From: Vreelandella neptunia
GTDB lineage: Bacteria; Pseudomonadota; Gammaproteobacteria; Pseudomonadales; Halomonadaceae
Assembly: GCF_000712975.1 (NCBI RefSeq)
Contig: NZ_JHQL01000002.1
Location: 434,001-498,000 of the forward strand
Direction of reading: 5' to 3'
Length of the DNA stretch: 64,000 nt
The notes beneath the pieces were generated by a model. That model saw only the letters and a list, made by a program, of their open reading frames with translations. It was not told the DNA's origin and searched no databases. Both the position numbers and the translations under genes were made by a program. Within the stretch, counting starts at the first letter, position 1. Each line of letters starts with the position of its first letter. Below, one piece after another: positions 1 to 8,961 of this stretch.

Positions 1-801
1 AAACAGCGCCTTTTTCCGCGCCTCGCTCATGGTGTAGCCCAGCGGATTGTTATACGTCGGAGTGACCTGTATGGCACGGATCGGCCACTGTTCCAGCGCC
101 ATTTCCAATGCTTCCAAACTGATACCGGTTTGCGGATCAGTAGGAATCTCTAACGCTTTTAGGCCATTGGCTTTTAGGATCTGCATGGTGCCGTAAAAGC
201 TGGGCGAGTCCACAGCCACCACATCGCCAGGCTGAGTGAGGGTGCGCAGTGCTATCGATAATGCCTCCTGACAGCCGGTGGTGATCATAATGTCATCTGG
301 ATGCAGCAAACAACCGGAGGCAATGGCCAAGCGCGCTACCTGCTGACGCAGCTCGGGGCTACCACTTAGTTTGTCGTAGTTAAAGCCATTCAGATCGTGC
401 TTACGATGCAGCCCCGACAGTATTTTCGACAACGGCTTAAGCGTTTCGTAAGCCAGATTCGGCACACCGCGCCCAAGCAACAGCCGACTATCGTCACGCT
501 GTGTAGCGACCAGCTCTAGTACTTGATCCCATTGGGAGACATCCAGTGGGCACTGCGCAGGACGAGAGACAGATGGCAGCACCGCAGGCACTCTGCTTGG
601 AAGAACAAAGTAGCCCGATTTCGGCCGTGATTCGATCAGCGACACATCCAACAGTTGCCGATAAGCTTCCTGAGCGGTCGAGATACTGACATTAAACTCC
701 TGACATACCACTCGAATAGAAGGCAAGCGATCACCCACGCGGTAAATACCGTGCTCAATTCGCTCCCGCAAAATGCCAGCAACCTCCTCGTAGCGAGTCA
801 T
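1..801 (-). CDS. MocR/PdxR-type GntR-family regulator with aminotransferase-like domain (partial)
   Basis: The gene runs off the left edge; 267 codons are visible. Residues 1-70 form a GntR-type winged helix (MTRYEEVAGILRERI, then GDRLPSIRVVCQEFNVS). From about residue 110 there is a fold-type I aminotransferase-like domain, with TTGCQEALSIAL, DSPSFYG and TPTYNNPLGY. MocR regulators bind PLP and control vitamin B6, amino-acid or amine genes; the effector here is unknown. The start is the ATG at 799-801. The gene is divergent from a DUF1127 gene, and the shared gap holds repeated ATACAG boxes likely to be its operators. The PLP lysine lies outside the window. Confidence 0.9.
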   Translation of the reverse strand, partial: MTRYEEVAGILRERIEHGIYRVGDRLPSIRVVCQEFNVSISTAQEAYRQLLDVSLIESRPKSGYFVLPSRVPAVLPSVSRPAQCPLDVSQWDQVLELVATQRDDSRLLLGRGVPNLAYETLKPLSKILSGLHRKHDLNGFNYDKLSGSPELRQQVARLAIASGCLLHPDDIMITTGCQEALSIALRTLTQPGDVVAVDSPSFYGTMQILKANGLKALEIPTDPQTGISLEALEMALEQWPIRAIQVTPTYNNPLGYTMSEARKKALF

Positions 802-834
802 ACTCTTACCTTCTGTTTTTTAAAAACAGCCTCC

Positions 835-948
835 AATACAGCGTTAAATATAAGCTTCTAAGCAATACAGATTCCTGCATTAGCAAGCATACAGAGGTAT
901 AGCACAGGTCATCTGTATCTTAAAAATAGAAAAGTCTATATCTGTATT
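835..948. promoter_or_regulatory. Candidate MocR operator: five ATACAG boxes in symmetric arrangement
   Basis: AATACAG occurs at 835-841 and 864-870, CATACAG at 888-894, and the reverse complement CTGTAT at 913-918 and 942-948. The two outer pairs are each spaced 29 bp and point toward each other, with one box near the centre. MocR proteins typically bind repeated sites beside their own gene. Assignment to the neighbouring MocR is inference. Confidence 0.55.
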
Positions 949-1003
949 GCTCTAACGCGGCTGCGTAATCTGGTTGAGCACATTGCCATCCAGGAGAACC
1001 GCT

Positions 1004-1204
1004 ATGTCACGCTTCAGCCTCACCCAGATTCGCTGTCAGTTACGCCACTATCATCAGCGCCGTCGCAGCCGCCGCCAGTTACTAACCCTTGATGATCGAC
1101 TGTTAGAGGATATCGGCATCACCCGTGCCCAAGCGTGCAAAGAGGGGCATAAACCGTTTTGGCGGCACTCGCCAATTAACAGGGGGCTGTATGAACATCG
1201 CTGA
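1004..1204 (+). CDS. DUF1127 (YjiS-like) small basic protein
   Basis: A 66-residue protein. The N-terminal 25 residues are rich in Arg, His and Gln. The DUF1127 signature follows, with LLTLDDRLLEDIGITRAQA at about 26-44. Such proteins are common in proteobacteria; some bind RNA or act in phosphate and carbon metabolism, but the role here is unknown. The ATG at 1004 is chosen over an upstream TTG at 974 because AGGAG lies 7 nt before it. Its promoter region carries the ATACAG boxes, so the adjacent MocR regulator may control it. Confidence 0.8.
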   Translation: MSRFSLTQIRCQLRHYHQRRRSRRQLLTLDDRLLEDIGITRAQACKEGHKPFWRHSPINRGLYEHR

Positions 1205-1234
1205 GCATGATCTTTTTATATCGCGCTAGCGGGG

Positions 1235-2602
1235 CTATGCCAGCGAATCTAGAGCGGTGGCCACTGCATCAAACAGCCGCTCTAGCTCAGCTTCCGTGGT
1301 ACCAAAGGGAGGGCCGAACTGCAGCGTGTCACCACCATAGCGCACGTAAAACCCAGCTTCCCACAAGGCTAAATGGGCATCTCGGGGGCGAATGGTTGGG
1401 TCGCTATGACGGGGCTCCAATTGAATTGCGCCCGCTAAGCCATAGTTGCGAATATCAACAATATGGTTACGGCCTTTTAGAGCATGAAGCTTTTGTTCAA
1501 ACGCAGGCGCTATCGCGCTGACCTGGGCCGGGAAGTTTTCGCGCTCCATTATTTCAAGCGCCGCTAAGCCAGCCGCGCAAGCGACGGGGTGGGCGCTGTA
1601 GGTGTAGCCGTGGGGAAACTCAATGGCGTGTGGGGCACCACCCGCGTGCATGAAAGTGTCGAAAATGTCGCTGGAGGCAATCACTGCCCCCATGGGAACC
1701 GCACCGTTAGTGATTTGCTTGGCAACGTTCATAATATCCGGCGTAACGCCAAACGCTTCGGCACCAGTGGTCGCACCGCTACGGCCAAAGGCGGTAATAA
1801 CTTCATCAAATATCAGCAGAATATCGTGGGCGGTACAGATCTCGCGCAGCCGATCCAGATAGCCTTTGGGCGGCACAATTACCCCTGCAGAACCAGACAT
1901 CGGCTCAACAATCACCGCCGCAATAGTCGAGGCATCGTGCAGGGCAATTTGATCAAGCAGCGCATCGGCAAGTTCGGCACCGGTTTCTGCTTGGCCCCGG
2001 GTAAACGCATGGCCCGCTTGCAGGGTGTGCGGAAGATGCGTGACGTCCATCAATTGGCCGTAATGCTTGCGGTTGCCACCAATACCGCCCAGGCTGGTAC
2101 CACCAATATTCACCCCGTGATAGCCCTTGGCTCGGCCAATCATACGGGTTTTCTCAGGTTTACCTTTTAACCGCCAGTAGGCCTTGGCCATTTTGACCGA
2201 GGTATCGGCAGCTTCTGAGCCAGAGTTAGTGAAGAACACATGATCCAAGCCTGCAGGAGTAAGGCTGGCGATTTTTTCCGCTAACTTAAACCCCAGCGGA
2301 TGGCCAATTTGGAAGCTTGGCGCAAAATCGAGCGTGCCCAGCTGAGCCGACACGGCCTGTTGAATCTCTTCACGGTTATGGCCCGCGCCGCAGGTCCATA
2401 AGCCAGAGAGTGAATCGAATAGCTTACGGCCCTGGTCGTCAATGTAGTAGCGCCCTTCTGCGCCAGCGATAACCCGCGGATTGGCGTGAAAATCCCGGTT
2501 TGCGCTAAACGGCATCCAAAAGTGTTGATTAAGCGCGCTAGGGCAAGCGCGCTCCTCATCAATAAACGCTTGGGGAGTGGTGGTGTTTTTTAGGCCAAAC
2601 AT
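1235..2602 (-). CDS. Class III omega-amino acid--pyruvate aminotransferase
   Basis: PLP-dependent class III transaminase of about 455 residues. Visible motifs are the N-terminal FWMPFSANRDF, the phosphate-binding TNSGSEAADTS, IFDEVITAFGRSG with the PLP aspartate, and the Schiff-base lysine in NVAKQITNGAVP. The family converts beta-alanine, taurine-like or other omega-amines with pyruvate to a semialdehyde and alanine in the cytoplasm. The exact amine cannot be read from sequence. The start at 2602 is preferred over ATGs at 2617 and 2641 because GGAG sits 9 nt upstream. The gene stands alone. Confidence 0.85.
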   Translation of the reverse strand: MFGLKNTTTPQAFIDEERACPSALNQHFWMPFSANRDFHANPRVIAGAEGRYYIDDQGRKLFDSLSGLWTCGAGHNREEIQQAVSAQLGTLDFAPSFQIGHPLGFKLAEKIASLTPAGLDHVFFTNSGSEAADTSVKMAKAYWRLKGKPEKTRMIGRAKGYHGVNIGGTSLGGIGGNRKHYGQLMDVTHLPHTLQAGHAFTRGQAETGAELADALLDQIALHDASTIAAVIVEPMSGSAGVIVPPKGYLDRLREICTAHDILLIFDEVITAFGRSGATTGAEAFGVTPDIMNVAKQITNGAVPMGAVIASSDIFDTFMHAGGAPHAIEFPHGYTYSAHPVACAAGLAALEIMERENFPAQVSAIAPAFEQKLHALKGRNHIVDIRNYGLAGAIQLEPRHSDPTIRPRDAHLALWEAGFYVRYGGDTLQFGPPFGTTEAELERLFDAVATALDSLA

Positions 2603-2750
2603 GCTGTTCAGCTCCATCGCTATGAGACATGGCCTCAGCATGCGCCACCGAACACGTTTATAAAATTACGATTTTCTTTTGCTCACGTTAGAAAATTTAT
2701 ACGTAATAGGCACCACCGCACAGCCGCCCTGCCAAACGGTGGCTCATTAC

Positions 2751-3059
2751 TTATAGTACGACGTCATACCCTTCAAACTTGGGCGGGCCAAGGTAGATAC
2801 CTTCCGGCGCTTTGGCATTGGCGTGGGCTTTGCGAAACGCTTCCGACTTGGTCCAGGCGCGGAAGGCATCTTCCGACTCCCATACGCTGTGGGAGATAAA
2901 TACGGTATGGTCTTCCTGGCTTTCACCCTGCAGCATTTGAAACTGCTTAAAGCCCGGCACTTCATCAAGATGAGAATCACGGTTACGCCATACGTCCAAA
3001 AAATCCTCTTCGCGGCCTGGGGCTATCCGAAAACGGTTCATCGCAATATACATCGTCAC
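2751..3059 (-). CDS. Antibiotic biosynthesis monooxygenase (ABM) domain protein
   Basis: A 102-residue single-domain protein with the dimeric ferredoxin-like ABM fold. Visible are NRFRIAPGREEDFLDVWRNR at 8-27, VPGFKQFQML at 34-43 and the C-terminal VWESEDAFRAWTKSEAFRKA. IsdG/HmoB-type relatives degrade haem and others are quinol monooxygenases; this protein resembles the HmoB-like group but the reaction is not certain. It lies between the transaminase and the divergent photolyase gene and appears monocistronic. Confidence 0.8.
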   Translation of the reverse strand: MTMYIAMNRFRIAPGREEDFLDVWRNRDSHLDEVPGFKQFQMLQGESQEDHTVFISHSVWESEDAFRAWTKSEAFRKAHANAKAPEGIYLGPPKFEGYDVVL

Positions 3060-3165
3060 TCTCCTATTAAGCTGATCCAGTTCTGCTGGATTAGTTACGT
3101 CAACGTCACCCTGATGGTAACGTCATGGTTTACCGGCGAATAGCGCTCAATCATCAGGATACGGC

Positions 3166-4839
3166 ATGGCTAAGGCACCCATCCAGGTCGTTTGGTTCAA
3201 ACGCGATTTACGCATTCATGATCATGCGCCGCTTACCAATGCGGCCGCAGCTGGCCCGGTGCTGCCGCTCTTCGCCATTGAGCCTGACCAATGGCAAGCA
3301 GCGGATAGCGCGTTACGCCATTGGCAGTTTGCTGCAGATTCGCTTGTCGACCTCTCCAATGCTGTAGCAACACTGGGCCTACCGCTATGTATCTGGCAAG
3401 GCGATATTGTCGGTTTGCTGAAGGCACTAAAAGCATACTACGGCCACATTGCCCTTCACTCTCACCAAGAAACTGGCAACGCCTGGAGTTTTGAACGAGA
3501 TAAACGGGTGCATGCTTGGTGCCAAACCAACGGCATCACTTGGCAGGAAACCCGCCAACAGGGCGTGGTACGCGGGCTCAGCAGCCGCACGGGGCACCAA
3601 ACCCGCTGGGAAAGCCACTGGGAATCGCTAATGTCGGCACCGACCTACCTTGCACCGCAAAGCGCCCAAACAGCCCCAGGCTGGGAAATCTTTCATCACC
3701 TTGACGTTGAGCAGCTACACACCCTGACGCTGGGGTTTGATACCACGCCGTGCCCCCAACGCCAGCGTGGCGGGCGCAGTGAAGGCCGCGCGCTTTGGCG
3801 CAGCTTTGTGCAAGCACGCGGGCGGCGTTATCGCGGCTCGCTGTCTAAACCGCTGTTGGCCTGGGAGTTTGGCTCACGGCTTTCACCTCACTTGGCCTGG
3901 GGCACGCTTTCCATGCGTGAAGTGGTCCAGTCGCTACGTCGTCAGCGGGAAAAACACAGCGATGACACGGCGTGGTCACGCTCGCTGCGCGCCTTCACTT
4001 CACGCCTTTACTGGCACTGCCACTTTATCCAAAAGCTAGAGAGCGAACCCAGCATTGAGAACCAAACGCTGCACCCGGCGCTGCGCGGCTTAAGAGAGCG
4101 TGACCCTAATCACCCTACTCTTAACGCTTGGAAACGTGGCCAAACCGGGGTGCCACTGGTAGACGCCTGTATGCGCAGCTTGATCGCGACTGGCTGGCTT
4201 AACTTTCGCATGCGCGCCATGCTAATTTCCCACGCCACGTTTGGCCTTGGGCTGCACTGGCGGGAACCGGCGCTGCACCTAGCGCGGCTGTTTACTGACT
4301 TCGAGCCGGGCATTCACTACCCCCAGGTGCAGATGCAAGCAGGAGCCACCGGCACTAATGCGCTGCGGGTATATAACCCGATTAAACAGGCGGAAGATAA
4401 CGACCCCACTGGTGAGTTCGTCGCTCGCTGGGTACCAGAGCTAAAAAGACTACCGTTAGAGTGGCGTGCGACGCCCTGGGCACTGCCCGAAAGCCTGTGC
4501 CAGAGATTTGGTTTTCAGCCGGACGAACATTATCCGCTGCCCAACGATTTTGAAACCGAGGCGCGACACTGGAAGAAAATGCTGTATGAGCTAAGACGCA
4601 CGCCAGAAGCCAGAGAGTCCAGCCGAGCCATTGTGGATAAGCTCGCTAGCCAGCGGCGACCCAACAAGCGTACTAACACTAGAAAGCCCGTTAATCGCAA
4701 ACAGCTTTCACTATTTGATAACGAGCTATTTGATAACGAGCTATTTGATAACGAGCTATTTAGTAACGATATGCTTGCCGACAATGAAGCCACGCACGGT
4801 GAAACAGCGCCGTTAGAGGGAAACAAACCTTCCAAATAG
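3166..4839 (+). CDS. Cryptochrome/deoxyribodipyrimidine photolyase family protein
   Basis: A 557-residue flavoprotein. The N-terminal photolyase alpha/beta domain begins QVVWFKRDLRIHDHAPL. The C-terminal FAD-binding domain has WEFGSRLSPHLAWGTLS, TGWLNFRMRAM and a region containing HYPQVQMQAGATGTN. Members repair UV-induced pyrimidine lesions or act as blue-light sensors, and the sequence does not decide between these. This form differs from E. coli Phr and resembles the longer FAD-binding-domain branch. The tail has four copies of LFDNE-like pentapeptides (residues about 516-535) from a 15-bp DNA repeat. A terminator follows. Confidence 0.85.
   Translation: MAKAPIQVVWFKRDLRIHDHAPLTNAAAAGPVLPLFAIEPDQWQAADSALRHWQFAADSLVDLSNAVATLGLPLCIWQGDIVGLLKALKAYYGHIALHSHQETGNAWSFERDKRVHAWCQTNGITWQETRQQGVVRGLSSRTGHQTRWESHWESLMSAPTYLAPQSAQTAPGWEIFHHLDVEQLHTLTLGFDTTPCPQRQRGGRSEGRALWRSFVQARGRRYRGSLSKPLLAWEFGSRLSPHLAWGTLSMREVVQSLRRQREKHSDDTAWSRSLRAFTSRLYWHCHFIQKLESEPSIENQTLHPALRGLRERDPNHPTLNAWKRGQTGVPLVDACMRSLIATGWLNFRMRAMLISHATFGLGLHWREPALHLARLFTDFEPGIHYPQVQMQAGATGTNALRVYNPIKQAEDNDPTGEFVARWVPELKRLPLEWRATPWALPESLCQRFGFQPDEHYPLPNDFETEARHWKKMLYELRRTPEARESSRAIVDKLASQRRPNKRTNTRKPVNRKQLSLFDNELFDNELFDNELFSNDMLADNEATHGETAPLEGNKPSK
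4711..4770 (+). repeat. 15-bp in-frame tandem repeat in the photolyase C-terminus
   Basis: CTATTTGATAACGAG is present in three exact copies at 4711, 4726 and 4741 and one degenerate copy at 4756. It encodes LFDNE three times, then LFSND. Copy-number change would alter the protein tail by five residues without a frameshift. Confidence 0.95.
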
Positions 4840-4861
4840 CCCCTTACCATAGCCCCTTACC

Positions 4862-4893
4862 ATAGCCCCTTACCAATGGCAGGGGCTATTTTT
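4862..4893 (+). terminator. Rho-independent terminator of the photolyase gene
   Basis: ATAGCCCCT pairs with AGGGGCTAT across a short loop and is followed by a T run. It directly follows a 13-bp tandem repeat (GCCCCTTACCATA, about three copies from 4839), which has duplicated the left arm of the stem. Confidence 0.85.
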
Positions 4894-4911
4894 AACCGTC
4901 AGCGCAGCAAG

Positions 4912-5934
4912 TTAAATAAAACGCCCTAAGCCCACCGCAGAACGCAACCGATCCATAGTCACCGCCGCTTCTTCCCTAGCGCGTTCAGCACCTTTTTGTA
5001 GAACTGCTTCAATATACGCAGGGTCTTCCATCAATGCGGTGTAACGCTCGCGGGGTGCGCTTAAGTGCGCGTTTAAGTAGTCAAACACGTGGTTTTTAGC
5101 ATCGCCCCAACCGATACCTGCCGCATATTGCTCACGTAGCGCTGCGGCTTCTGCATTGCTGGCAAACGCTGCGTAAATTTGGAACAGCGTGCAGGTATCC
5201 GGGTCTTTAGGCTCACCGGGTTCCAGTGAGTTGGTTTTGATTTTACGCACCAGCTTTTGCAGCTTCTTCTCGCTAGAGAAAAGCGGGATCGTATTGTTAT
5301 AGCTTTTGGACATCTTACGACCGTCCAGCCCTTTCAATACCTCCCCTTTTTCATCCACAACGGCTTCAGGCTGAACAAAATATTGGCCTTTAAACAGGTG
5401 GTTGAAACGGCCGGCGATATCACGCGCCATTTCAATGTGCTGAATCTGGTCGCGCCCTACCGGCACTTTATTGGCGTTAAACATTAAGATGTCGGCAGCC
5501 ATTAACACCGGATAGCCGAACAAGCCCATTGTGATACCTTTATCAGGGTCCTGGTCGCCGGCTTCTTCATTTTCTGCAACCGCCGCTTTGTAAGCATGAG
5601 CGCGGTTCATCAGCCCCTTGGCGCACACGCACGACAGCATCCACATCAGTTCGGGAATTTCTAAGATATCCGACTGGCGATAGAAAATGGCGTTATCGGT
5701 ATCTAACCCTAACGCAAGCCACGTAGCGGCGATTTCCAGCCGCGACTCCTGCACACGCTTAGGATCTTGGCACTTGATCAGCGCGTGATAATCAGCAAGG
5801 AAGTAAAACGACTGTACGTTGGGGTCTTGGCTTGCCTCAATGGCAGGCTTAATAGCACCCACATAGTTACCAAGATGTGGCGTTCCGGTCGTGGTAATCC
5901 CGGTCAGCACACGGGTTTTAGCTGTCTGACTCAT
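4912..5934 (-). CDS. trpS: Tryptophanyl-tRNA synthetase
   Basis: A 340-residue class Ic aminoacyl-tRNA synthetase that charges tRNA-Trp with tryptophan. The HIGH-like motif is TGTPHLGN at about 16-23 and the KMSKS motif is exact at 207-211. The length matches bacterial TrpS. It is convergent with the photolyase gene and appears monocistronic. Confidence 0.97.
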   Translation of the reverse strand: MSQTAKTRVLTGITTTGTPHLGNYVGAIKPAIEASQDPNVQSFYFLADYHALIKCQDPKRVQESRLEIAATWLALGLDTDNAIFYRQSDILEIPELMWMLSCVCAKGLMNRAHAYKAAVAENEEAGDQDPDKGITMGLFGYPVLMAADILMFNANKVPVGRDQIQHIEMARDIAGRFNHLFKGQYFVQPEAVVDEKGEVLKGLDGRKMSKSYNNTIPLFSSEKKLQKLVRKIKTNSLEPGEPKDPDTCTLFQIYAAFASNAEAAALREQYAAGIGWGDAKNHVFDYLNAHLSAPRERYTALMEDPAYIEAVLQKGAERAREEAAVTMDRLRSAVGLGRFI

Positions 5935-5983
5935 AGTGTGGATCCAGCTGAATAAAGGTCAAAAAAGGTAAGTCATTGTACAC

Positions 5984-6508
5984 TTAATGCCAAACCACCG
6001 TCGCCTTTGTCTGCTGGCTTACCTCCCCTTCCTTCACGTTGATAAAGACAGGTAAGCTCTGTGCCAGCAGCGATTCGCCATCAGTACTATCCACAGCAAT
6101 CACCGCCCCGAGTGCCATCACCCACGGTTGACCATCGCGTTCAATCGGGATAAATAAGCAGCTATTGTGCTCACAGGCACTGCTAAGCACCGTGGTTAAC
6201 GGGTGCGCCACTAACTCTTCCCAGCTAATGATGTCCTCCCACCGATTAGGATGTTCACTGTCGATAGCAAGCACGCCCTCTCCCCACACCAGCTCACTAA
6301 AAGAAGCCACCGCCTGGGCAGCCGCTATTTCAGCACGCATTTGCGCTAACGTCGCAGCGCGGTAGTTACTTGCTAAACGCTCCTCTACCAGAGCGGATTG
6401 CACACTGATCGCGCCGACGACCACGGCGCTAGCCAGTAACCCCATGACCACGACTAACGCAACTCCTTGCTCCTGATGTCGATGTCGATGTCGATGTCGA
6501 TGTCGCAT
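5984..6508 (-). CDS. pilX: Type IV pilus minor pilin PilX
   Basis: A 174-residue pilin-like protein with the PilX N-terminal pattern EQGVALVVVMGLLASAVVV, a type III (prepilin) signal and transmembrane helix. PilX minor pilins prime assembly at the pilus tip. The start ATG at 6508 follows AAGGAGG by 4 nt; an upstream start at 6862 is rejected because it would run through pilW. Residues 3-10 are alternating Arg-His from a GATGTC hexanucleotide repeat, lengthening the basic leader before the cleavage site. It is the last gene of the pil run. Confidence 0.8.
   Translation of the reverse strand: MRHRHRHRHRHQEQGVALVVVMGLLASAVVVGAISVQSALVEERLASNYRAATLAQMRAEIAAAQAVASFSELVWGEGVLAIDSEHPNRWEDIISWEELVAHPLTTVLSSACEHNSCLFIPIERDGQPWVMALGAVIAVDSTDGESLLAQSLPVFINVKEGEVSQQTKATVVWH
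6477..6505 (-). repeat. Hexanucleotide repeat at the PilX start
   Basis: GATGTC is repeated about five times just inside the pilX start codon and reads as (His-Arg)n on the minus strand. Each slippage event would add or remove two residues in frame. Confidence 0.9.
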
Positions 6509-6539
6509 ATCGCCTCCTTGCGAGTACTTATTGGCAAGC

Positions 6540-7016
6540 TTAAAGCCCCGCCTGTAGCGCAGCCGCGCGATGGGTAACGTAAAAATCAACCGCAGCCCCC
6601 TGACGACCCAGCGGCAGCGACACCATGCTGACGCCTTTGCCGACTGGCGTTCCAAGCGGCTCGTCTCGTTCACAGCCAACGCCTGCTGCATCGTCCGACG
6701 TTGTATAGTCAAAAGTGACCAATGGCTGAGACTCCCGCATATCTTGAACCGTGCAGCGGCAGTGGGCATCAACCACCACACACTGCAGACGAAAAAAAGG
6801 CGCTCCGTTTTCATCGGTAGCGCCTTGTCTGCGTAATGTGTCAGCAACGGTTGTCGCCACATAAAGAAGCGCTTCCTGATGACGACCCAGCTGATCTACC
6901 TGCTTAAACGTATGAAAGGTGCTTAAGAAAAGCTGGCCTGCGCCAAGAACCACCACCACGCCAATGGCCATAGCAACTAATAGCTCTGGTAAGGTAAAAC
7001 CGCGCTGCTCATCCAT
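6540..7016 (-). CDS. pilW: Type IV pilus minor pilin PilW
   Basis: A 158-residue protein with the prepilin signature RGFTLPELLVAMAIGVVVVLGAG, in which the +1 Phe and +5 Glu (here in PELL) are kept. It contains four cysteines after residue 75. PilW acts with PilV and PilX in the minor pilin initiation complex. The ATG at 7016 is placed just before the prepilin leader; longer versions overlap pilV. pilV ends 13 bp upstream and pilX starts 31 bp downstream, which supports one transcript. Confidence 0.8.
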   Translation of the reverse strand: MDEQRGFTLPELLVAMAIGVVVVLGAGQLFLSTFHTFKQVDQLGRHQEALLYVATTVADTLRRQGATDENGAPFFRLQCVVVDAHCRCTVQDMRESQPLVTFDYTTSDDAAGVGCERDEPLGTPVGKGVSMVSLPLGRQGAAVDFYVTHRAAALQAGL

Positions 7017-7029
7017 GGCAGGCCCACCG

Positions 7030-7437
7030 TTACGGTTGGTTGGGAAGTTGGAACACGTAGTTGAAACTATCGTGGGGTTCGTTCGGCTCAGTACGTAGGC
7101 GCACCACCACATCAAACTGGCAGCCTTGTCGGTCGATACGGCTCTCTTGCCCCTGAGTATGGCTAAGCACTGCTAGTGGGTCCGTAAACCAGTGGCTAAG
7201 CCAAGCAGATTCAATCGTCGCTAACGGAATACTATTGCAGCGTTGGTGCGCAGCAAGCGCTGCCCATAGTCGCTCTTGGGCATCTACCGCAGCAACGTTC
7301 GCCAGCGACTGCGTATAGCCAGCGCTAGCACTTTGCAGGGCTTTTACCTGCATAGCCGCCACGCCCATCAGCCCAAACGCTAATATCACCAGCGCAATCA
7401 GCGCTTCAACCAGCGAAAGGCCACGTTGCCTGGGCAT
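7030..7437 (-). CDS. pilV: Type IV pilus modification/minor pilin PilV
   Basis: A 135-residue protein starting MPRQRGLSLVEALIALVIL, a short prepilin leader with cleavage after Gly6 and the conserved Glu5 of the mature protein. PilV is part of the minor pilin set that initiates pilus assembly in the inner membrane and periplasm. Its start codon directly abuts the pilE stop codon (TAAATG), so translation is probably coupled. Confidence 0.82.
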   Translation of the reverse strand: MPRQRGLSLVEALIALVILAFGLMGVAAMQVKALQSASAGYTQSLANVAAVDAQERLWAALAAHQRCNSIPLATIESAWLSHWFTDPLAVLSHTQGQESRIDRQGCQFDVVVRLRTEPNEPHDSFNYVFQLPNQP

Positions 7438-7854
7438 TTACCAGCACGCCTCAGGCAGGCGCTCGCCCCGTGCATTAAAATGAATATCGCTGTTACAGCC
7501 ATCGGCTTGGGTTGTTGTAGCCGTCAGTAAAAAGCCACCGTCGTCTTCACTGCCATCAGAAGACGTAATGGTGTAGTTGCCATCGGGAGAGGCAGGCGTA
7601 AATGTGCAGTCGGTGTAAGCGTATTGGCGTGAATAGCAGCGCTCAAGCTCAGAAGCGGCCTGCAACAACCCTGCATGCGCGTCGGTGCGCAGCGAACGCT
7701 CTACGTAACGGGTGTAACTTGGGTAGGCAATACCCGCCACTATTCCAATAATCGCGACGGTAATTAGCATTTCTACTAGCGTAAAACCGTGCTGGCGAGC
7801 CTCCTGGCAGCTAGCACGGTACAGACAAGCACGACGAAAAAGGCATAAAGGCAC
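7438..7854 (-). CDS. pilE: Type IV pilin PilE
   Basis: A pilin with QHGFTLVEMLITVAIIGIVAGIAYPSY, including the FTLVE cleavage region and the YPSY motif usual in PilE-type pilins, and a C-terminal disulfide-type cysteine pair. The predicted start is a GTG at 7854 with CAGGAG about 8 nt upstream, giving 138 residues with a long leader of about 23. An ATG at 7911 is in frame but has no evident ribosome site. It follows ispH closely and heads the pilE-pilV-pilW-pilX run. Confidence 0.75.
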   Translation of the reverse strand: MPLCLFRRACLYRASCQEARQHGFTLVEMLITVAIIGIVAGIAYPSYTRYVERSLRTDAHAGLLQAASELERCYSRQYAYTDCTFTPASPDGNYTITSSDGSEDDGGFLLTATTTQADGCNSDIHFNARGERLPEACW

Positions 7855-7917
7855 TGAGCGTGCTCCTGTATCAGTTGGCCCATACGCGAAGTATGTCGCA
7901 AACCGATACACTTTGCA

Positions 7918-8907
7918 TCAGTCGCTTACAATCACTTGCTCACGCAGCTCTTTCGGCATCGAAAAGGTGATGTTTTCCTCGCGCCCCTGAAGCTCAATAG
8001 GCACCGCTGCTCCTAACGCTTGCAGCTTATCAATCACGCCTTTTACCAATACTTCTGGCGCACTGGCACCCGCAGTGACCCCAATACGGCTTACATTTTC
8101 AAGCCACGCGGGCTCAATTTGGTCGGCATTGTCGATTAAGTAAGCGGGCGTACCCATCCGCTCGGAAAGCTCACGTAGGCGGTTAGAGTTGGAGCTATTA
8201 GGGCTGCCAACAACCAGCACCAAGTCGCTATCTGCGGCCAACTCCCGTACTGCATCCTGGCGATTTTGAGTGGCATAGCAAATGTCGTCTTTGCGCGGCC
8301 CCTGGATCTCTGGGAATTTTTCACGCAGTGCGTCAATCACCTTAGCCGTGTCGTCCATCGAGAGCGTGGTTTGGGTCACAAACGCCAGCGCTGCGGGGTT
8401 ATTAACCACCAGCTTCGCCACGTCCTGTTCATCCTCGACCAGATAGATCTGGCCGCCGTGAGAGGTATCGTAACGCCCCATGGTGCCTTCGACTTCCGGG
8501 TGGCCTTCATGGCCGATCAAAATGCACTCCTGACCACGCTTGGCGTAGCGCAGCACTTCCATATGCACTTTGGTCACCAGCGGGCAGGTCGCATCGAAGA
8601 CTTTAAGGCCGCGCTGCTCGGCGTCCTGCTGCACCGCTCGGGAAACACCGTGAGCCGAGAAGATCACGATGACGTCATCGGGCACTTCATGGAGTTCTTC
8701 CACAAATACCGCGCCCCGTTCACGCAATGTTTCCACCACAAAGCGGTTATGAACCACCTCGTGGCGCACATAAATTGGCGGACCGAAGACATCTAGCGCA
8801 CGGTTAACAATGTCGATCGCGCGATCGACACCCGCACAAAAACCACGCGGGTTCGCTAGCTTGATCTGTACCGGCTGTGTTGGCTGAGATGACTCTGATG
8901 ACTGCAT
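7918..8907 (-). CDS. ispH: 4-hydroxy-3-methylbut-2-enyl diphosphate reductase
   Basis: A 329-residue iron-sulfur enzyme. It makes isopentenyl and dimethylallyl diphosphate in the last step of the MEP pathway. The three cluster cysteines are Cys24 ([12 protein letters not shown]), Cys108 ([11 protein letters not shown]) and Cys210 ([11 protein letters not shown]). Active-site residues lie in [15 protein letters not shown] and [11 protein letters not shown]. It follows fkpB as in E. coli. Confidence 0.97.
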   Translation of the reverse strand: MQSSESSQPTQPVQIKLANPRGFCAGVDRAIDIVNRALDVFGPPIYVRHEVVHNRFVVETLRERGAVFVEELHEVPDDVIVIFSAHGVSRAVQQDAEQRGLKVFDATCPLVTKVHMEVLRYAKRGQECILIGHEGHPEVEGTMGRYDTSHGGQIYLVEDEQDVAKLVVNNPAALAFVTQTTLSMDDTAKVIDALREKFPEIQGPRKDDICYATQNRQDAVRELAADSDLVLVVGSPNSSNSNRLRELSERMGTPAYLIDNADQIEPAWLENVSRIGVTAGASAPEVLVKGVIDKLQALGAAVPIELQGREENITFSMPKELREQVIVSD

Positions 8908-8961
8908 AAAAGCGCCTTGATGCTATTGCATCGCCTGTTAAATGAAAACGAGTGCTTAAAA

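Noticed and set aside
1207..1521. 104-residue plus-strand frame
   Set aside because: It lies antisense to the transaminase 3' end, which has clear motifs.
8266..8796. 176-residue plus-strand frame
   Set aside because: It is antisense to ispH and reflects codon bias only.
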